A DNA stretch of 64,000 bases from Bacilli bacterium (GCA_017634385.1 JAGBNN010000002.1:124001-188000); one strand, 5' to 3'. Counted from the stretch's first letter, positions 17,114 to 24,888 are shown. A program made the numbers and translations. The notes: generated by a model not told the origin, from the letters alone.

Positions 17114-17398
17114 TTATCTTATACCTTCTTGGTTTGTTTCATTTACTTTTTCGTATGCATTTGCTGCTTCTATTAAGAATTGTCCCATTTCATTAATAGC
17201 TTTATTTAATACTTTCATATTATCGATTTCAGCCATAACAGCTCCAGTATATTTTTCAGCATCTGCACCAGTCCAAGAACTTCTTAAATTTTCATTTTCA
17301 GTTGTTATTTTTTGAAGTAATGATGCAAAATCATTTCCTTTTTCTAATATATTATTTCCAAGTGTTCTTGTTTGTCCATAATCAATACTTAAATCCAT
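17114..17398 (-). CDS. WXG100-family protein (first esx gene)
   Basis: 94 residues from ATG at 17398; a longer reading from a TTG at 17404 adds two residues but leaves no room after the AGGAGGTGAATT ribosome site. The helix-turn-helix carries SWTGADAEKYTGAV (Trp-Thr-Gly near 42). It is the promoter-proximal gene of the type VII substrate transcript and so likely the most abundant product. Family function: secreted dimeric substrate/adaptor of the EssC machine. Confidence 0.9.
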   Translation of the reverse strand: MDLSIDYGQTRTLGNNILEKGNDFASLLQKITTENENLRSSWTGADAEKYTGAVMAEIDNMKVLNKAINEMGQFLIEAANAYEKVNETNQEGIR

Positions 17399-17488
17399 AA
17401 CCAATTCACCTCCTATTCATTTTGTACTTATTTCTGTAGTAGGAATGAATATAACGACTCTACTCTTCGTTTATCATATCCTATAATA

Positions 17489-17517
17489 AGTATATAATTT
17501 TTTAAAACATTAGTCAA
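17489..17517 (-). promoter_or_regulatory. Promoter of the esx gene cluster
   Basis: Minus-strand TTGACT (17512-17517), 17-base spacer, TATACT (17489-17494). The roughly 90-base leader ends at the AGGAGGTG of the first esx gene. Confidence 0.7.
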
Positions 17518-17540
17518 TGAATTTTACAATTTATAGTCAA

Positions 17541-17565
17541 AAAAAAACATAAGATGGTCTTATGC
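17541..17565 (-). terminator. Terminator of the 43-codon SOS peptide gene
   Basis: CATAAGACCATCTTATG hairpin followed by T8 on the minus strand; it overlaps the stop codon. Confidence 0.7.
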
Positions 17566-17691
17566 AAATAATTCTATAGTATTATTTCCTTTGGATACAT
17601 TTTTATCAAGTGATTCAACTCTACACATAAGAGAATATATTGAAGCAACTCCTAATACAATAACTATTAAATAACCTAAAACTTTTTTCAT
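17560..17691 (-). CDS. 43-residue single-pass membrane peptide, divergent from lexA (SosA/YneA-like position)
   Basis: Reads MKKVLGYLIVIVLGVASIYS then LMCRVESLDKNVSKGNNTIELFA. One membrane segment covers residues 4-22, with a basic N-terminus (inside) and a short extracellular tail. ATG at 17691 follows AGGAAG by 8 bases. A consensus promoter with a LexA box in its spacer and an immediate terminator make this a complete single-gene SOS unit. B. subtilis YneA and S. aureus SosA, both SOS-induced division inhibitors, are also encoded divergently from lexA; this peptide has the TM but no LysM domain and is shorter than either. Division inhibition is inference from position and topology. Confidence 0.72.
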   Translation of the reverse strand: MKKVLGYLIVIVLGVASIYSLMCRVESLDKNVSKGNNTIELFA

Positions 17692-17720
17692 AATGCATAC
17701 TTCCTTTCTTTTCTAATTCA

Positions 17721-17749
17721 ATATTAACACGAACAACTGTACGTGTCAA
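17721..17749 (-). promoter_or_regulatory. SOS promoter of the 43-residue peptide
   Basis: Minus-strand TTGACA (17744-17749), 17-base spacer, TAATAT (17721-17726). The LexA box fills the spacer. Confidence 0.75.
17730..17743. promoter_or_regulatory. LexA box 1
   Basis: CGAACAACTGTACG, one base off the Gram-positive LexA palindrome CGAAC-N4-GTTCG. It lies between the -35 and -10 of the small-peptide promoter. Confidence 0.75.
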
Positions 17750-17757
17750 TATATTTT

Positions 17758-17771
17758 CGAACAATTGTTTG
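17758..17771. promoter_or_regulatory. LexA box 2
   Basis: CGAACAATTGTTTG, one base off the same palindrome. It overlaps the first bases of the lexA -35 hexamer, as expected for autorepression. Confidence 0.82.
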
Positions 17772-17797
17772 ACATTTTACATTTTGTATGTTAAAAT
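17769..17797 (+). promoter_or_regulatory. Promoter of lexA
   Basis: TTGACA (17769-17774), 17-base spacer, TAAAAT (17792-17797). Confidence 0.75.
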
Positions 17798-17830
17798 AAA
17801 TTTGTAAGTTAGAAGAAGGAGTTGATTTGT

Positions 17831-18442
17831 TTGGAAAAATTAACAGGTAAACAAAATCAAGTATTAGACTATTTAAAAAAATTTATGGCTAAAAAAGGTT
17901 ATCCCCCTACTGTAAGAGAAATAGGAAGTGCACTTAATTTATCTTCACCTGCTACAGTTCATGCACACCTTAATACATTAGTAGATAAAGGATATATTAA
18001 AAAAGGTAATTCAAAGAACAGAGCTATTGAATTACTTGTAAAAAACGAATATGAAGTTGAAGATGTAGTAGATGTTCCTCTACTTGGTAAAGTTACAGCT
18101 GGTAATCCAATTGAAGCCATCGAAGTACCTGATGAATATTTTACATTACCTACTTATTTAATTCCAACACATAAAGAAGTATTTACATTAAAAGTTTGGG
18201 GAGAGTCCATGATTAATGCTGGTATACATGATGGAGACATAATTATTGTACAAAGACAACAAGTTGCTAATAATGGTGAAATAGTAGTTGCTATGACCGA
18301 AGATAATGAAGTAACATTAAAAACATTTTATAAAGAAAACGGATATTTTAGATTACAACCAGAAAATGATACAATGGCACCTATTATATTAGATAAAGTT
18401 ACTATTATTGGAAAAGCAATTGGTTTATATAGAAAAATGTAA
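17831..18442 (+). CDS. lexA: SOS repressor LexA
   Basis: Represses DNA-damage genes and is inactivated by RecA*-stimulated self-cleavage. The N-terminal winged helix (about 1-65) has the LexA start EKLTGKQNQVLDYLKKF and the recognition region PTVREIGSALNLSSPATVHAH. The S24 protease domain has the Ala-Gly scissile bond in KVTAGNP, nucleophile Ser in WGESMINAGI, and the general-base Lys in VTLKTF. The start is taken as TTG at 17831, nine bases after AGGAG; a TTG at 17822 would sit directly on the ribosome site. Result is 203 residues, normal for the family. Confidence 0.95.
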   Translation: MEKLTGKQNQVLDYLKKFMAKKGYPPTVREIGSALNLSSPATVHAHLNTLVDKGYIKKGNSKNRAIELLVKNEYEVEDVVDVPLLGKVTAGNPIEAIEVPDEYFTLPTYLIPTHKEVFTLKVWGESMINAGIHDGDIIIVQRQQVANNGEIVVAMTEDNEVTLKTFYKENGYFRLQPENDTMAPIILDKVTIIGKAIGLYRKM

Positions 18443-18472
18443 AAAAGGAACTATTTAAGTTCCTTTTATCTA
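18443..18472 (+). terminator. Terminator of lexA
   Basis: AAAGGAACTATTTAAGTTCCTTTT hairpin with T-run directly after the stop codon. Confidence 0.75.
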
Positions 18473-18609
18473 TATAAACGCTTTTAAAAGCGTATCCATT
18501 ATTATTATATGAAAATCATTAAAAAAGTATTATCATTTGGCCTAAATATTTAAATTTATTTTATTCTTAATTCAATGAGTATTTTTTAATACTCATTTTT
18601 TGTTCTATC

Positions 18610-18690
18610 TTATATTACTAAATTAATAGCATCTAACATATGATCAAAGTCACCATGTGGTGATTGTCAAAAAGTAAGTCGAATAAGCTC
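18610..18690 (-). pseudogene. comEC-like fragment (metallo-beta-lactamase HGDxDH motif)
   Basis: The minus strand encodes SPHGDFDHMLDAINLV followed by a stop. The intact comEC has ISHGDYDHMGEAITLV at the matching place. The DNA also aligns (for example ATGATCAAAGTCACCATG against ATGATCATAATCTCCATG in comEC). A stop codon lies just upstream, so this is a decayed piece. It is separated from the C-terminal comEC fragment by the nucleotidyltransferase gene and is in the wrong order relative to it. Confidence 0.6.
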
Positions 18691-18704
18691 TTTAAATTAT
18701 GCAA

Positions 18705-18735
18705 AAAAAGAATTACCACAACGATAATTCTTAAT
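18705..18735 (-). terminator. Terminator of the nucleotidyltransferase-like gene
   Basis: AAGAATTATCGTTGTGGTAATTCTT with a following T7 on the minus strand. Confidence 0.65.
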
Positions 18736-18746
18736 TATTATAAAAT

Positions 18747-19607
18747 TTACTGTAATAGTTTACATACTTTTCTCAGTTTTTTTTGCATCTGAACTGTCTT
18801 ATTATAAGTAACTATAGGCATTTTCATTCGATTTTTCATTTTTTCTACATCTTCAGTATTAACTATAGTTTCTAAAATCTTGTTATCTTCTATATCTTTT
18901 GGCCTATTAGCAACTTTTTTTGTTAGATATGTAAATTCTGGTGACATCATTCTCATGGAAACTCCATCAACATCATATGTTCTAATCTCATCTTTTTCAA
19001 TAATTCCTGGAAAAAGTGTTTCTTTTACTTCAATTTCGTTAGTTACTTCATTTATATAAAAATTTCTTATAGCCATACCTTCAGGTGTTGCAACAGTTGG
19101 AAAAATTGAAACGTTTAAACCATTGATAAGTAATTCCATACCAAAATCTTCACCTGATAATTCTAAAGAATCATATAAAACAGTTATAGAATCTGAATGG
19201 TCATAAACATAATTTCTGATTTCTGATATTTTTTCAAAGTCTACGTGTGTATCTATATCACCAATTGTTCTCATGGAGTCTCTACCAGTTAATAAATATG
19301 GAATAGAACCTCCATATATAGATATTTTATTTTTTAAGCATGAATCACTGAATATAAATTTTGCAGTTTCCCTTACTTGTTTAATATTTCCTTCAATAGC
19401 TCCACTCTTTATTAATTCTTCTCTTTTTCTTTTTTCATAATTTTCTTTAGCAATTGAATATGCCATATCTATTCTTTGTTTTATTTGTTCATCCGATAAA
19501 CTATTATCAAATATTTTGTTTTCTAAAGATATTAAATCTTCTTCTTTAATATCAATTTGAAATTCTGTTTTTGCCTTTTCTATCATTTTATAAAAATATT
19601 CTTTCAT
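18747..19607 (-). CDS. Nucleotidyltransferase-fold protein (AbiEii-like)
   Basis: 286 residues. The centre has a polymerase-beta-type nucleotidyltransferase signature: ISIYGGSIPYLLTGRDSMRT followed by GDIDTHVDF (residues about 95-125), i.e. GGS, an Arg-Ser element and the DxD-type acidic pair, as in AbiEii/MenT-like enzymes. The N-terminal 80 residues are helical and charged; the C-terminus (about 225-286) is helical and basic. No neighbouring AbiEi-type antitoxin is present, so it is an orphan if it belongs to that toxin family. It lies between decayed comEC fragments with its own promoter region and terminator, which suggests an acquired accessory gene. RBS GGTGG. Substrate unknown. Confidence 0.7.
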   Translation of the reverse strand: MKEYFYKMIEKAKTEFQIDIKEEDLISLENKIFDNSLSDEQIKQRIDMAYSIAKENYEKRKREELIKSGAIEGNIKQVRETAKFIFSDSCLKNKISIYGGSIPYLLTGRDSMRTIGDIDTHVDFEKISEIRNYVYDHSDSITVLYDSLELSGEDFGMELLINGLNVSIFPTVATPEGMAIRNFYINEVTNEIEVKETLFPGIIEKDEIRTYDVDGVSMRMMSPEFTYLTKKVANRPKDIEDNKILETIVNTEDVEKMKNRMKMPIVTYNKTVQMQKKLRKVCKLLQ

Positions 19608-19637
19608 ATCATTACCACCAATTATATTATATCATAA

Positions 19638-19840
19638 TTACGGATTGCATGTTTCTATTTTTAATTTATTATTTTTAATTTTAAACACAATACTTCCATC
19701 TTCATCTGTTCTATATATTTTAGAATTATTTAAGTTTTCTAACACTTCCTTATTTGGATGACCATACCTATTATTTTTGCCCACTGGTATTAGGTAGTTA
19801 CTGCATATATAACATATACCATATGAATATAGTATCCACT
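19638..19840 (-). pseudogene. comEC C-terminal fragment (second copy)
   Basis: The minus-strand frame ends VGKNNRYGHPNKEVLENL, then NNSKIYRTDEDGSIVFKIKN and NKLKIETCNP, stop. The last 50 residues of intact comEC are the same except for a few conservative changes. Homology fades above about 19790 and an in-frame TGA ends the frame near 19840, with no start or upstream domain. The reading frame of the homologous part is undamaged, so either decay is recent or this is a recombination footprint. Together with the intact comEC 3' end at 20685 it makes a direct repeat flanking the 195-aa membrane-protein gene. Confidence 0.75.
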
Positions 19841-19992
19841 CATATCATAAGAACAAGATTATATTCTTAACTTATATATGTTTAGTCTATTTACTGAATT
19901 ATTGAAACTAGAAAAGGATTGCCATTCGACAATCCACATATTCTTCTTATATTATGATTAAATAATTTTTAAGTTATCAATCACTTTTTTAA
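19841..19992. other. Non-coding stretch
   Basis: A/T-rich DNA after the 195-aa gene; a GATTGCCATTCGACAATC short inverted element near 19918-19935 is the only structure I see. Confidence 0.4.
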
Positions 19993-20580
19993 TTATCTTT
20001 TCTTTTTTAACTTAATGAATATTAAACTTATTGCAAAAGCTATACATAGAAAGACAATGAGTGAAGGAAAATCTACATGATAAGATATACTCGTTTTACC
20101 TATTTTCTCCACTGTAACACCAATACCATAATAAATATTATTAGTATTATTAAATAATCTATACAATAAAAATGGTCTATGAAAAATTTCTACAGAATAC
20201 CAATTTAGTATAAAGACAATATTAGTTGCAATTATAGATGTCATAATAGTTTTTTCAATTATACTTAAATTTCTATTTTTGTTTATATTTCTTTTCTTTT
20301 TCTTGATTGAAAATAATAATAATATTATAGCGCCTACATAAATATACCAAAAATAAAAAAATGTAACAACACTAGCAAATAAACCCGAATCTATTCCACC
20401 TTCATCTCCCACCAAACCAGATCCATTAAATGTGGAATACGTTGATATAATTATAAGTACAACGAATGGTAAAATTCCAATTGAAATAAGCAAGTTCCAA
20501 AAATAATCTTTCTTTTTTATATTTAATAAACAATATATTATTATAACAATTGGTATAGCTTCTAAATAACTATATAACAT
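19993..20580 (-). CDS. Polytopic membrane protein of unknown function
   Basis: 195 residues with about five membrane segments (roughly residues 5-20, 29-48, 68-93, 112-128 and 170-188) and a basic cytoplasmic loop KKKKRNINKNRN between the third and fourth. A 20-residue Gly/Asp-rich loop (GSGLVGDEGGIDSG) separates TM2 and TM3. No family motif recognised. It sits between the intact comEC gene and the comEC C-terminal fragment, in the same orientation, and looks like accessory DNA. RBS GGGAGG. Confidence 0.65.
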   Translation of the reverse strand: MLYSYLEAIPIVIIIYCLLNIKKKDYFWNLLISIGILPFVVLIIISTYSTFNGSGLVGDEGGIDSGLFASVVTFFYFWYIYVGAIILLLFSIKKKKRNINKNRNLSIIEKTIMTSIIATNIVFILNWYSVEIFHRPFLLYRLFNNTNNIYYGIGVTVEKIGKTSISYHVDFPSLIVFLCIAFAISLIFIKLKKKR

Positions 20581-20684
20581 ATTTTTCCTCCCTTATTATT
20601 ATTAATAATATCATAATAATTTTGTAATAACAATATTTATGCAAATCATTTCATTTTATTTTATTCATTTCATCTCCTTCTTTT

Positions 20685-22721
20685 CTATGGACTACAGGTT
20701 TCAATTTTTAATTTATTATTTTTTATTTTAAACATAATGCTACCATCTTGATCTGTTCTATATATTTTAGAATTTTCTAAATTTTCTAATACTTCTTTAT
20801 TTGGATGACCATAACGATTTTTCTTACCTACACTAATAACACTATATTTTTGATTCATTTCATTTATAAATTCTTCACTACTACTTGTTTTACTTCCATG
20901 GTGCCCTACTTTTAATACATCAATATTACTTATATTGTATTTTTCTAATATATCTTTTTCTTTATCTATTCCAGCATCTCCCATAAACATGAATTTATAA
21001 CCATTTAGTTCAGTATAGATAACGTTACTATTATCGTTTTCATTATCATATTCTTTTGTTTGTAAAAAATATAATTTATTCTTATCAATATTTAATTCTT
21101 TAATACATGAATAATATTTAATCTTCTTTTTATCTAATACTTTTATTAGTTCTTTTTCTAAATTATTTAATTCACCACAATTAAATATTACTTTATCTAC
21201 TTTAAAATTATTGACTAGGGTTATAGCTTCTCCCATATGATCATAATCTCCATGAGAAATTATTAAGTAATCTATCTTATTTATACCTTCACTTTTTATA
21301 TATGGCATTAATATATTTTTAGATATGCTATATCTTACATTACCTCCTGTATCTATTAATATATTTTTATTTTTTAATCTTATTAAACTACTATCTCCTT
21401 GACCTATATCAATAAACGTTATTTGAGGCACTAATAAATACTTTTTATATAAGATAAAAATTATTATAATCATAATTAAATTTATTAATTTCTTTTTATT
21501 ATATTTTGAAAATAACCTATATAAAATAATATAATAAATAACTATCAATACAATTGGTACTTTAGCAATATTAAAAGTTAATAAATTATTTTTAGATAAT
21601 ATACCACTTATATTTTCAAATACAGTTATAAATACATAATTAATATTATCTAAAAAAGAAAATAAAAGAGTTAATAGACTGAATGGAAATAATATAAATG
21701 ATACAAATGGTACATAAAATAGATTATAAAATATGCTAAAAAAATTTACTTGATTAAAATTATTTATTAATATTGGAAGTGAAGATAAAAATGATATTAT
21801 AGATAATTTAAATGATTTTATAATAACATTTCCTCTATTTATTACTTTGTTAAATAATATTAAAGAAAAACTTATTACGAAGGTAAATAAAAAACCAATA
21901 TTATAAATATAATATGGATTATATAAAAGTAATATTGAGAATAGCAGTATTACTATATTTATATTTTTTATTTTTAAATTAAATAACTTATTAATAGAAA
22001 ACAATATAAATTGAATGGATGATCTAACCATTGATATAGTAAAATTCGTTAAAAACATATACAATAATAACACTAATGAAATTATTAAATATCTTTTTTT
22101 AGATTCTATAAATTTTAATATTTTTGATAATAATAGTACTACTAATGATACATGCATGCCTGATACTGCGAATAAATGAATTATTCCAAGATTTTGATAA
22201 TTTAAAATCAAATCATCACTTATATAATTTTTATCTGCAAATATAAATGTTCTTAAATATCCTTTTGATTTATTACATTTTTCTATTTTATTTAATAATA
22301 TATTTTTTAGCTTAAAAAATATATTATTGTTTTTTTTAATTATTTTTATATTATTTGCATTTACTATATATATTATTTTTTTAGATAATAAATATTTTTT
22401 ATAATTAAATAAATTAAAATTAGTATTATTATTTGGTTTATAAAATTTTCCTTTTATCTTTAAATAATCTCCATATGAAATATTATCTATTTTTTTATTA
22501 TATTTTATAAGAATATTTTCTTTTGATTTTAAATAAATTGTTGTTTTGTCTTCTTCCTTCTTTAAATCAGTTACATATCCACATACATATTTTGAATTAT
22601 TATTATATATGGAACTAGGTTCTAAATTTAATATATAAGCACTTATTAATATACTTAATATTAATAATAAATAATATAAATGATTATACTGTAATATTAT
22701 CTTTAATTTTTTCAAATGCAC
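20685..22721 (-). CDS. comEC: Competence DNA channel protein ComEC
   Basis: Membrane channel and nuclease component that carries single-stranded DNA into the cytoplasm during transformation. 678 residues. An OB-like N-terminal domain (about 40-140) follows TM1-2. The competence domain carries GIIHLFAVSGMHVSLVVLLL near 180 and several membrane spans to about 430. The C-terminal metallo-beta-lactamase domain begins ITFIDIGQGDSSLIRLKN near 437 and has SHGDYDHMGEA near 489 and VGHHGSKTSSS near 605. Start is GTG at 22721 after GGCG, overlapping the comEA end by 38 bases. All domains are intact. Confidence 0.93.
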   Translation of the reverse strand: MHLKKLKIILQYNHLYYLLLILSILISAYILNLEPSSIYNNNSKYVCGYVTDLKKEEDKTTIYLKSKENILIKYNKKIDNISYGDYLKIKGKFYKPNNNTNFNLFNYKKYLLSKKIIYIVNANNIKIIKKNNNIFFKLKNILLNKIEKCNKSKGYLRTFIFADKNYISDDLILNYQNLGIIHLFAVSGMHVSLVVLLLSKILKFIESKKRYLIISLVLLLYMFLTNFTISMVRSSIQFILFSINKLFNLKIKNINIVILLFSILLLYNPYYIYNIGFLFTFVISFSLILFNKVINRGNVIIKSFKLSIISFLSSLPILINNFNQVNFFSIFYNLFYVPFVSFILFPFSLLTLLFSFLDNINYVFITVFENISGILSKNNLLTFNIAKVPIVLIVIYYIILYRLFSKYNKKKLINLIMIIIIFILYKKYLLVPQITFIDIGQGDSSLIRLKNKNILIDTGGNVRYSISKNILMPYIKSEGINKIDYLIISHGDYDHMGEAITLVNNFKVDKVIFNCGELNNLEKELIKVLDKKKIKYYSCIKELNIDKNKLYFLQTKEYDNENDNSNVIYTELNGYKFMFMGDAGIDKEKDILEKYNISNIDVLKVGHHGSKTSSSEEFINEMNQKYSVISVGKKNRYGHPNKEVLENLENSKIYRTDQDGSIMFKIKNNKLKIETCSP

Positions 22722-23343
22722 TTTCGCCTATTCCACTTACATTTTTTATATCTTCTATTTTTTCATAATTACCATTATCTTCTCTATATTTTATTATTGC
22801 TTCTGCTTTACTTTCTCCTACTCCTGGTAATGTAGTCAGTTCTTCTTTACTAGCAGTATTTATATTTATCTTACTATTATCTTCTTTTAAATCGATATTA
22901 ATTTCTGCTTTGTTATTTTTATCTATAGATATTATTTCTTTTTTTATTTCATCTTCTATTTTTTTAGTTGATAAATTATCTTTATATTTTTGTAAATCTT
23001 CTTTTGAATATATTATTATTACCATTTCATCTTCTATCTTTTTACTAAGATTAATTATACTTGTATCTGCATTTTCCTTTAATCCTCCAGAATTATTTAT
23101 TGCATCTATTACTCTTGAATCTTCCTTTAGTTTATAGACTCCTGGATTATTAACCGCACCTTTTATATCTACATAATAATATTTTTCCTCTTTTACTTCT
23201 TTATTTGAAATTTGTTTTTTTACTTTAACTATTTGTGCTTTTGGTTCTTCTTTTGGATAATATAATATAACTATTATTACAGATATAATAACTAATATAA
23301 ATATTGGTATTATATATTTTAAATTTTCTTTTATTTTTTCCAT
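22684..23343 (-). CDS. comEA: Competence DNA receptor ComEA
   Basis: Membrane-anchored DNA-binding protein that delivers double-stranded DNA to ComEC. From ATG at 23343 (preceded by AAAGGAG) it is 219 residues: one TM at about 10-28 (YIIPIFILVIISVIIVILYY), an SLBB domain starting VDIKGAVNNPGVYKL near 60, a Lys/Glu-rich linker, and a tandem helix-hairpin-helix at the C-terminus (NINTASKEELTTLPGVGESK, then IEDIKNVSGIGESAFEKI). A longer in-frame start at 23442 has no ribosome site and would overlap the ftsW terminator, so it is rejected. Confidence 0.93.
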   Translation of the reverse strand: MEKIKENLKYIIPIFILVIISVIIVILYYPKEEPKAQIVKVKKQISNKEVKEEKYYYVDIKGAVNNPGVYKLKEDSRVIDAINNSGGLKENADTSIINLSKKIEDEMVIIIYSKEDLQKYKDNLSTKKIEDEIKKEIISIDKNNKAEINIDLKEDNSKININTASKEELTTLPGVGESKAEAIIKYREDNGNYEKIEDIKNVSGIGESAFEKIKDNITV

Positions 23344-23391
23344 ATATTCTCCTTTCAATATATTATTTGCTTTTAATAATAAAAATCCATT

Positions 23392-23421
23392 AAAAAAAGT
23401 ACTATTTAAGTACTTTTTTTT
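23392..23421 (-). terminator. Terminator of ftsW
   Basis: AAAGTACTTAAATAGTACTTTTTTT hairpin and T-run on the minus strand, overlapping the ftsW stop. Confidence 0.7.
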
Positions 23422-24550
23422 GATTAAAATTATAATTTTCAATTGATACTCTTTGAACTAGTGCTAATCCTATTGCAAGTGTTAATGCAAATGATCCTCC
23501 ATATGATAAGAATGGAAGTGGTACACCTGTTAATGGTAATAATCCTAAGACACCTGTCAAATTAATTATTACATGGAGTGCTATATAACAAGCCACGCCG
23601 TAGCATATAATAGAATTTTGTAAATTACAAGATCTCTGACTTATTACTAATATTCTTATAATTATTATTGCATATATTAATATTGCTATTACACCTGTGA
23701 TTAATCCCATATCTTCTACTATTATAGGAAATATAAAATCTGTATATGCTTCTGGTAAGTATAAATATTTTTGTTTACTATTACCTGGTTGTATACTAAA
23801 TAATTTTCCATTATTTATTGCTATATATCCATTACATACTTGGTATCCTGTTTCTTCTTGATATCTAGTACATGGTTTTTTATAATTAAACCTTCCTTGT
23901 TGCATACTTGAAAGAGGTGTTTTACCAGTAATTAACATTACTAATAAACCAAATACTGCGATTGATAATCCTAATATTGTTGCTTTCTTTTTTATTTCAT
24001 TAGAAACTGGTGATGAATAAAACAATAATACTGTTATAAAAAATAATATTAATCCTGTCCCACCATCAGGTTGTAATAATGTTAATAATGTAAATATAGC
24101 ACCTAAAGTAACTGGTACTGCCGCTACTACAATATTATCCAATCTTTTTATATTTTTTTGATAATAAAGTGCAGTAAATAATATTAATACTACTTTTGCA
24201 AATTCACTTGGTTGTACACCAAATCCTGCAATAAAGAACCAACTTTTTGATCCGTTAGTAGCAAGTCCTGCTACAAGTAATGCTATAAGCATAAATATAA
24301 GTGCTGCGCACGCTAAATATATTAATCTTCTATATCTTTTTAAAGGCGTACAAAATACAAATATTGATACTATTAATGCACCTACTAATGTTATTAATTG
24401 TTTAGAAAAATATTTAGTATTCTCTCCATATACTAAGAAAGATTTCATACTTGATGCATCTAGTATCATGAATAATCCAAATACAAACATAACTATTGTT
24501 AAAAGTAATAATGATTTATCCATTTTATTAAATATTCTTATCATATTCAT
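23402..24550 (-). CDS. ftsW: SEDS peptidoglycan glycosyltransferase FtsW
   Basis: Polymerises septal (or, if RodA, lateral) peptidoglycan from lipid II with a class B PBP. 382 residues, about ten membrane spans. SEDS landmarks seen: GSKSWFFIAGFGVQPSEFAK near residue 105, PDGGTGLILF near 165 (with the catalytic-type Asp), AYTDFIFPIIVEDMGLI near 275, and LPLTGVPLPFLSYGGS near 340. The last motif and the N-terminus favour FtsW over RodA, but the split is not certain. Two nearby ATG starts (24550 and 24544) are possible; the second has better spacing from AGGAAGG. It is separate from the division cluster. Confidence 0.88.
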   Translation of the reverse strand: MNMIRIFNKMDKSLLLLTIVMFVFGLFMILDASSMKSFLVYGENTKYFSKQLITLVGALIVSIFVFCTPLKRYRRLIYLACAALIFMLIALLVAGLATNGSKSWFFIAGFGVQPSEFAKVVLILFTALYYQKNIKRLDNIVVAAVPVTLGAIFTLLTLLQPDGGTGLILFFITVLLFYSSPVSNEIKKKATILGLSIAVFGLLVMLITGKTPLSSMQQGRFNYKKPCTRYQEETGYQVCNGYIAINNGKLFSIQPGNSKQKYLYLPEAYTDFIFPIIVEDMGLITGVIAILIYAIIIIRILVISQRSCNLQNSIICYGVACYIALHVIINLTGVLGLLPLTGVPLPFLSYGGSFALTLAIGLALVQRVSIENYNFNQKKVLK

Positions 24551-24624
24551 ACCTTCCTTATATTAATAATACCATAAATAAATAATTTTACATATATTTA
24601 GGTAATTTAAATAACATTTTATTT

Positions 24625-24632
24625 ACATAATT
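24625..24632 (+). promoter_or_regulatory. CATAATTA motif upstream of the YjcZ-like gene
   Basis: CATAATTA resembles the CATA-type -10 used by sporulation sigma factors; no clear sigma-A promoter is seen in this interval. A weak call that needs transcript data. Confidence 0.25.
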
Positions 24633-24668
24633 AATACAATATAGTAGAAAATAAAAAGGAGGTATATT

Positions 24669-24857
24669 ATGTATTATTACGGTTATGGTGGTTATGGATA
24701 TAACAACAACTCTTGTTACCCTAATCAAGGTGGATATGTATATCCTATAAATACTGGTTATGGATACAATTCAGGATATGCATCATCTATAATATTAGTA
24801 TTATTTATACTACTTGTAATAGTTATTGGTGCGGGATTCTTCAACAGATCTAATTAA
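24669..24857 (+). CDS. YjcZ-like small membrane protein
   Basis: 62 residues. The N-terminal half is Gly/Tyr/Asn-rich (MYYYGYGGYGYNNNS, then repeated GY and GG pairs), and the C-terminal half is one membrane segment, SIILVLFILLVIVIGAGFF. This two-part layout is that of YjcZ-family peptides, which in Bacillus and relatives are annotated as sporulation-associated small membrane proteins. ATG follows AAAAAGGAGG. Monocistronic, with a terminator just after. Family call is by pattern, not by alignment. Confidence 0.72.
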   Translation: MYYYGYGGYGYNNNSCYPNQGGYVYPINTGYGYNSGYASSIILVLFILLVIVIGAGFFNRSN

Positions 24858-24861
24858 TAAA

Positions 24862-24888
24862 AAAAGACTTTTATGTCTTTTTTTATAT
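24862..24888 (+). terminator. Terminator of the YjcZ-like gene
   Basis: AAAGACTTTTATGTCTTT hairpin followed by T-run. Confidence 0.65.

Larger units (their letters stand above)
18473..18746. other. Non-coding stretch with hairpins and a comEC remnant
   Basis: No intact gene. It holds a small palindrome (ACGCTTTTAAAAGCGT, about 18478-18493), a plus-strand terminator-like hairpin (AATGAGTATTTTTTAATACTCATTTTTT, about 18573-18602), a minus-strand fragment of a ComEC-like gene (listed separately) and the terminator of the next gene. Confidence 0.6.

Noticed and set aside
17822..17830. Earlier lexA start (TTG at 17822)
   Set aside because: It directly abuts the AGGAG ribosome site, and the family start aligns with the codon at 17831.
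18473..19992. Insertion sequence or integrase in the comEC patch
   Set aside because: No transposase or recombinase motif and no terminal inverted repeats could be found; only comEC fragments and two genes are present.
22684..23442. Longer comEA start at 23442
   Set aside because: It would run through the ftsW terminator, has no ribosome site, and the ATG at 23343 follows AAAGGAG.
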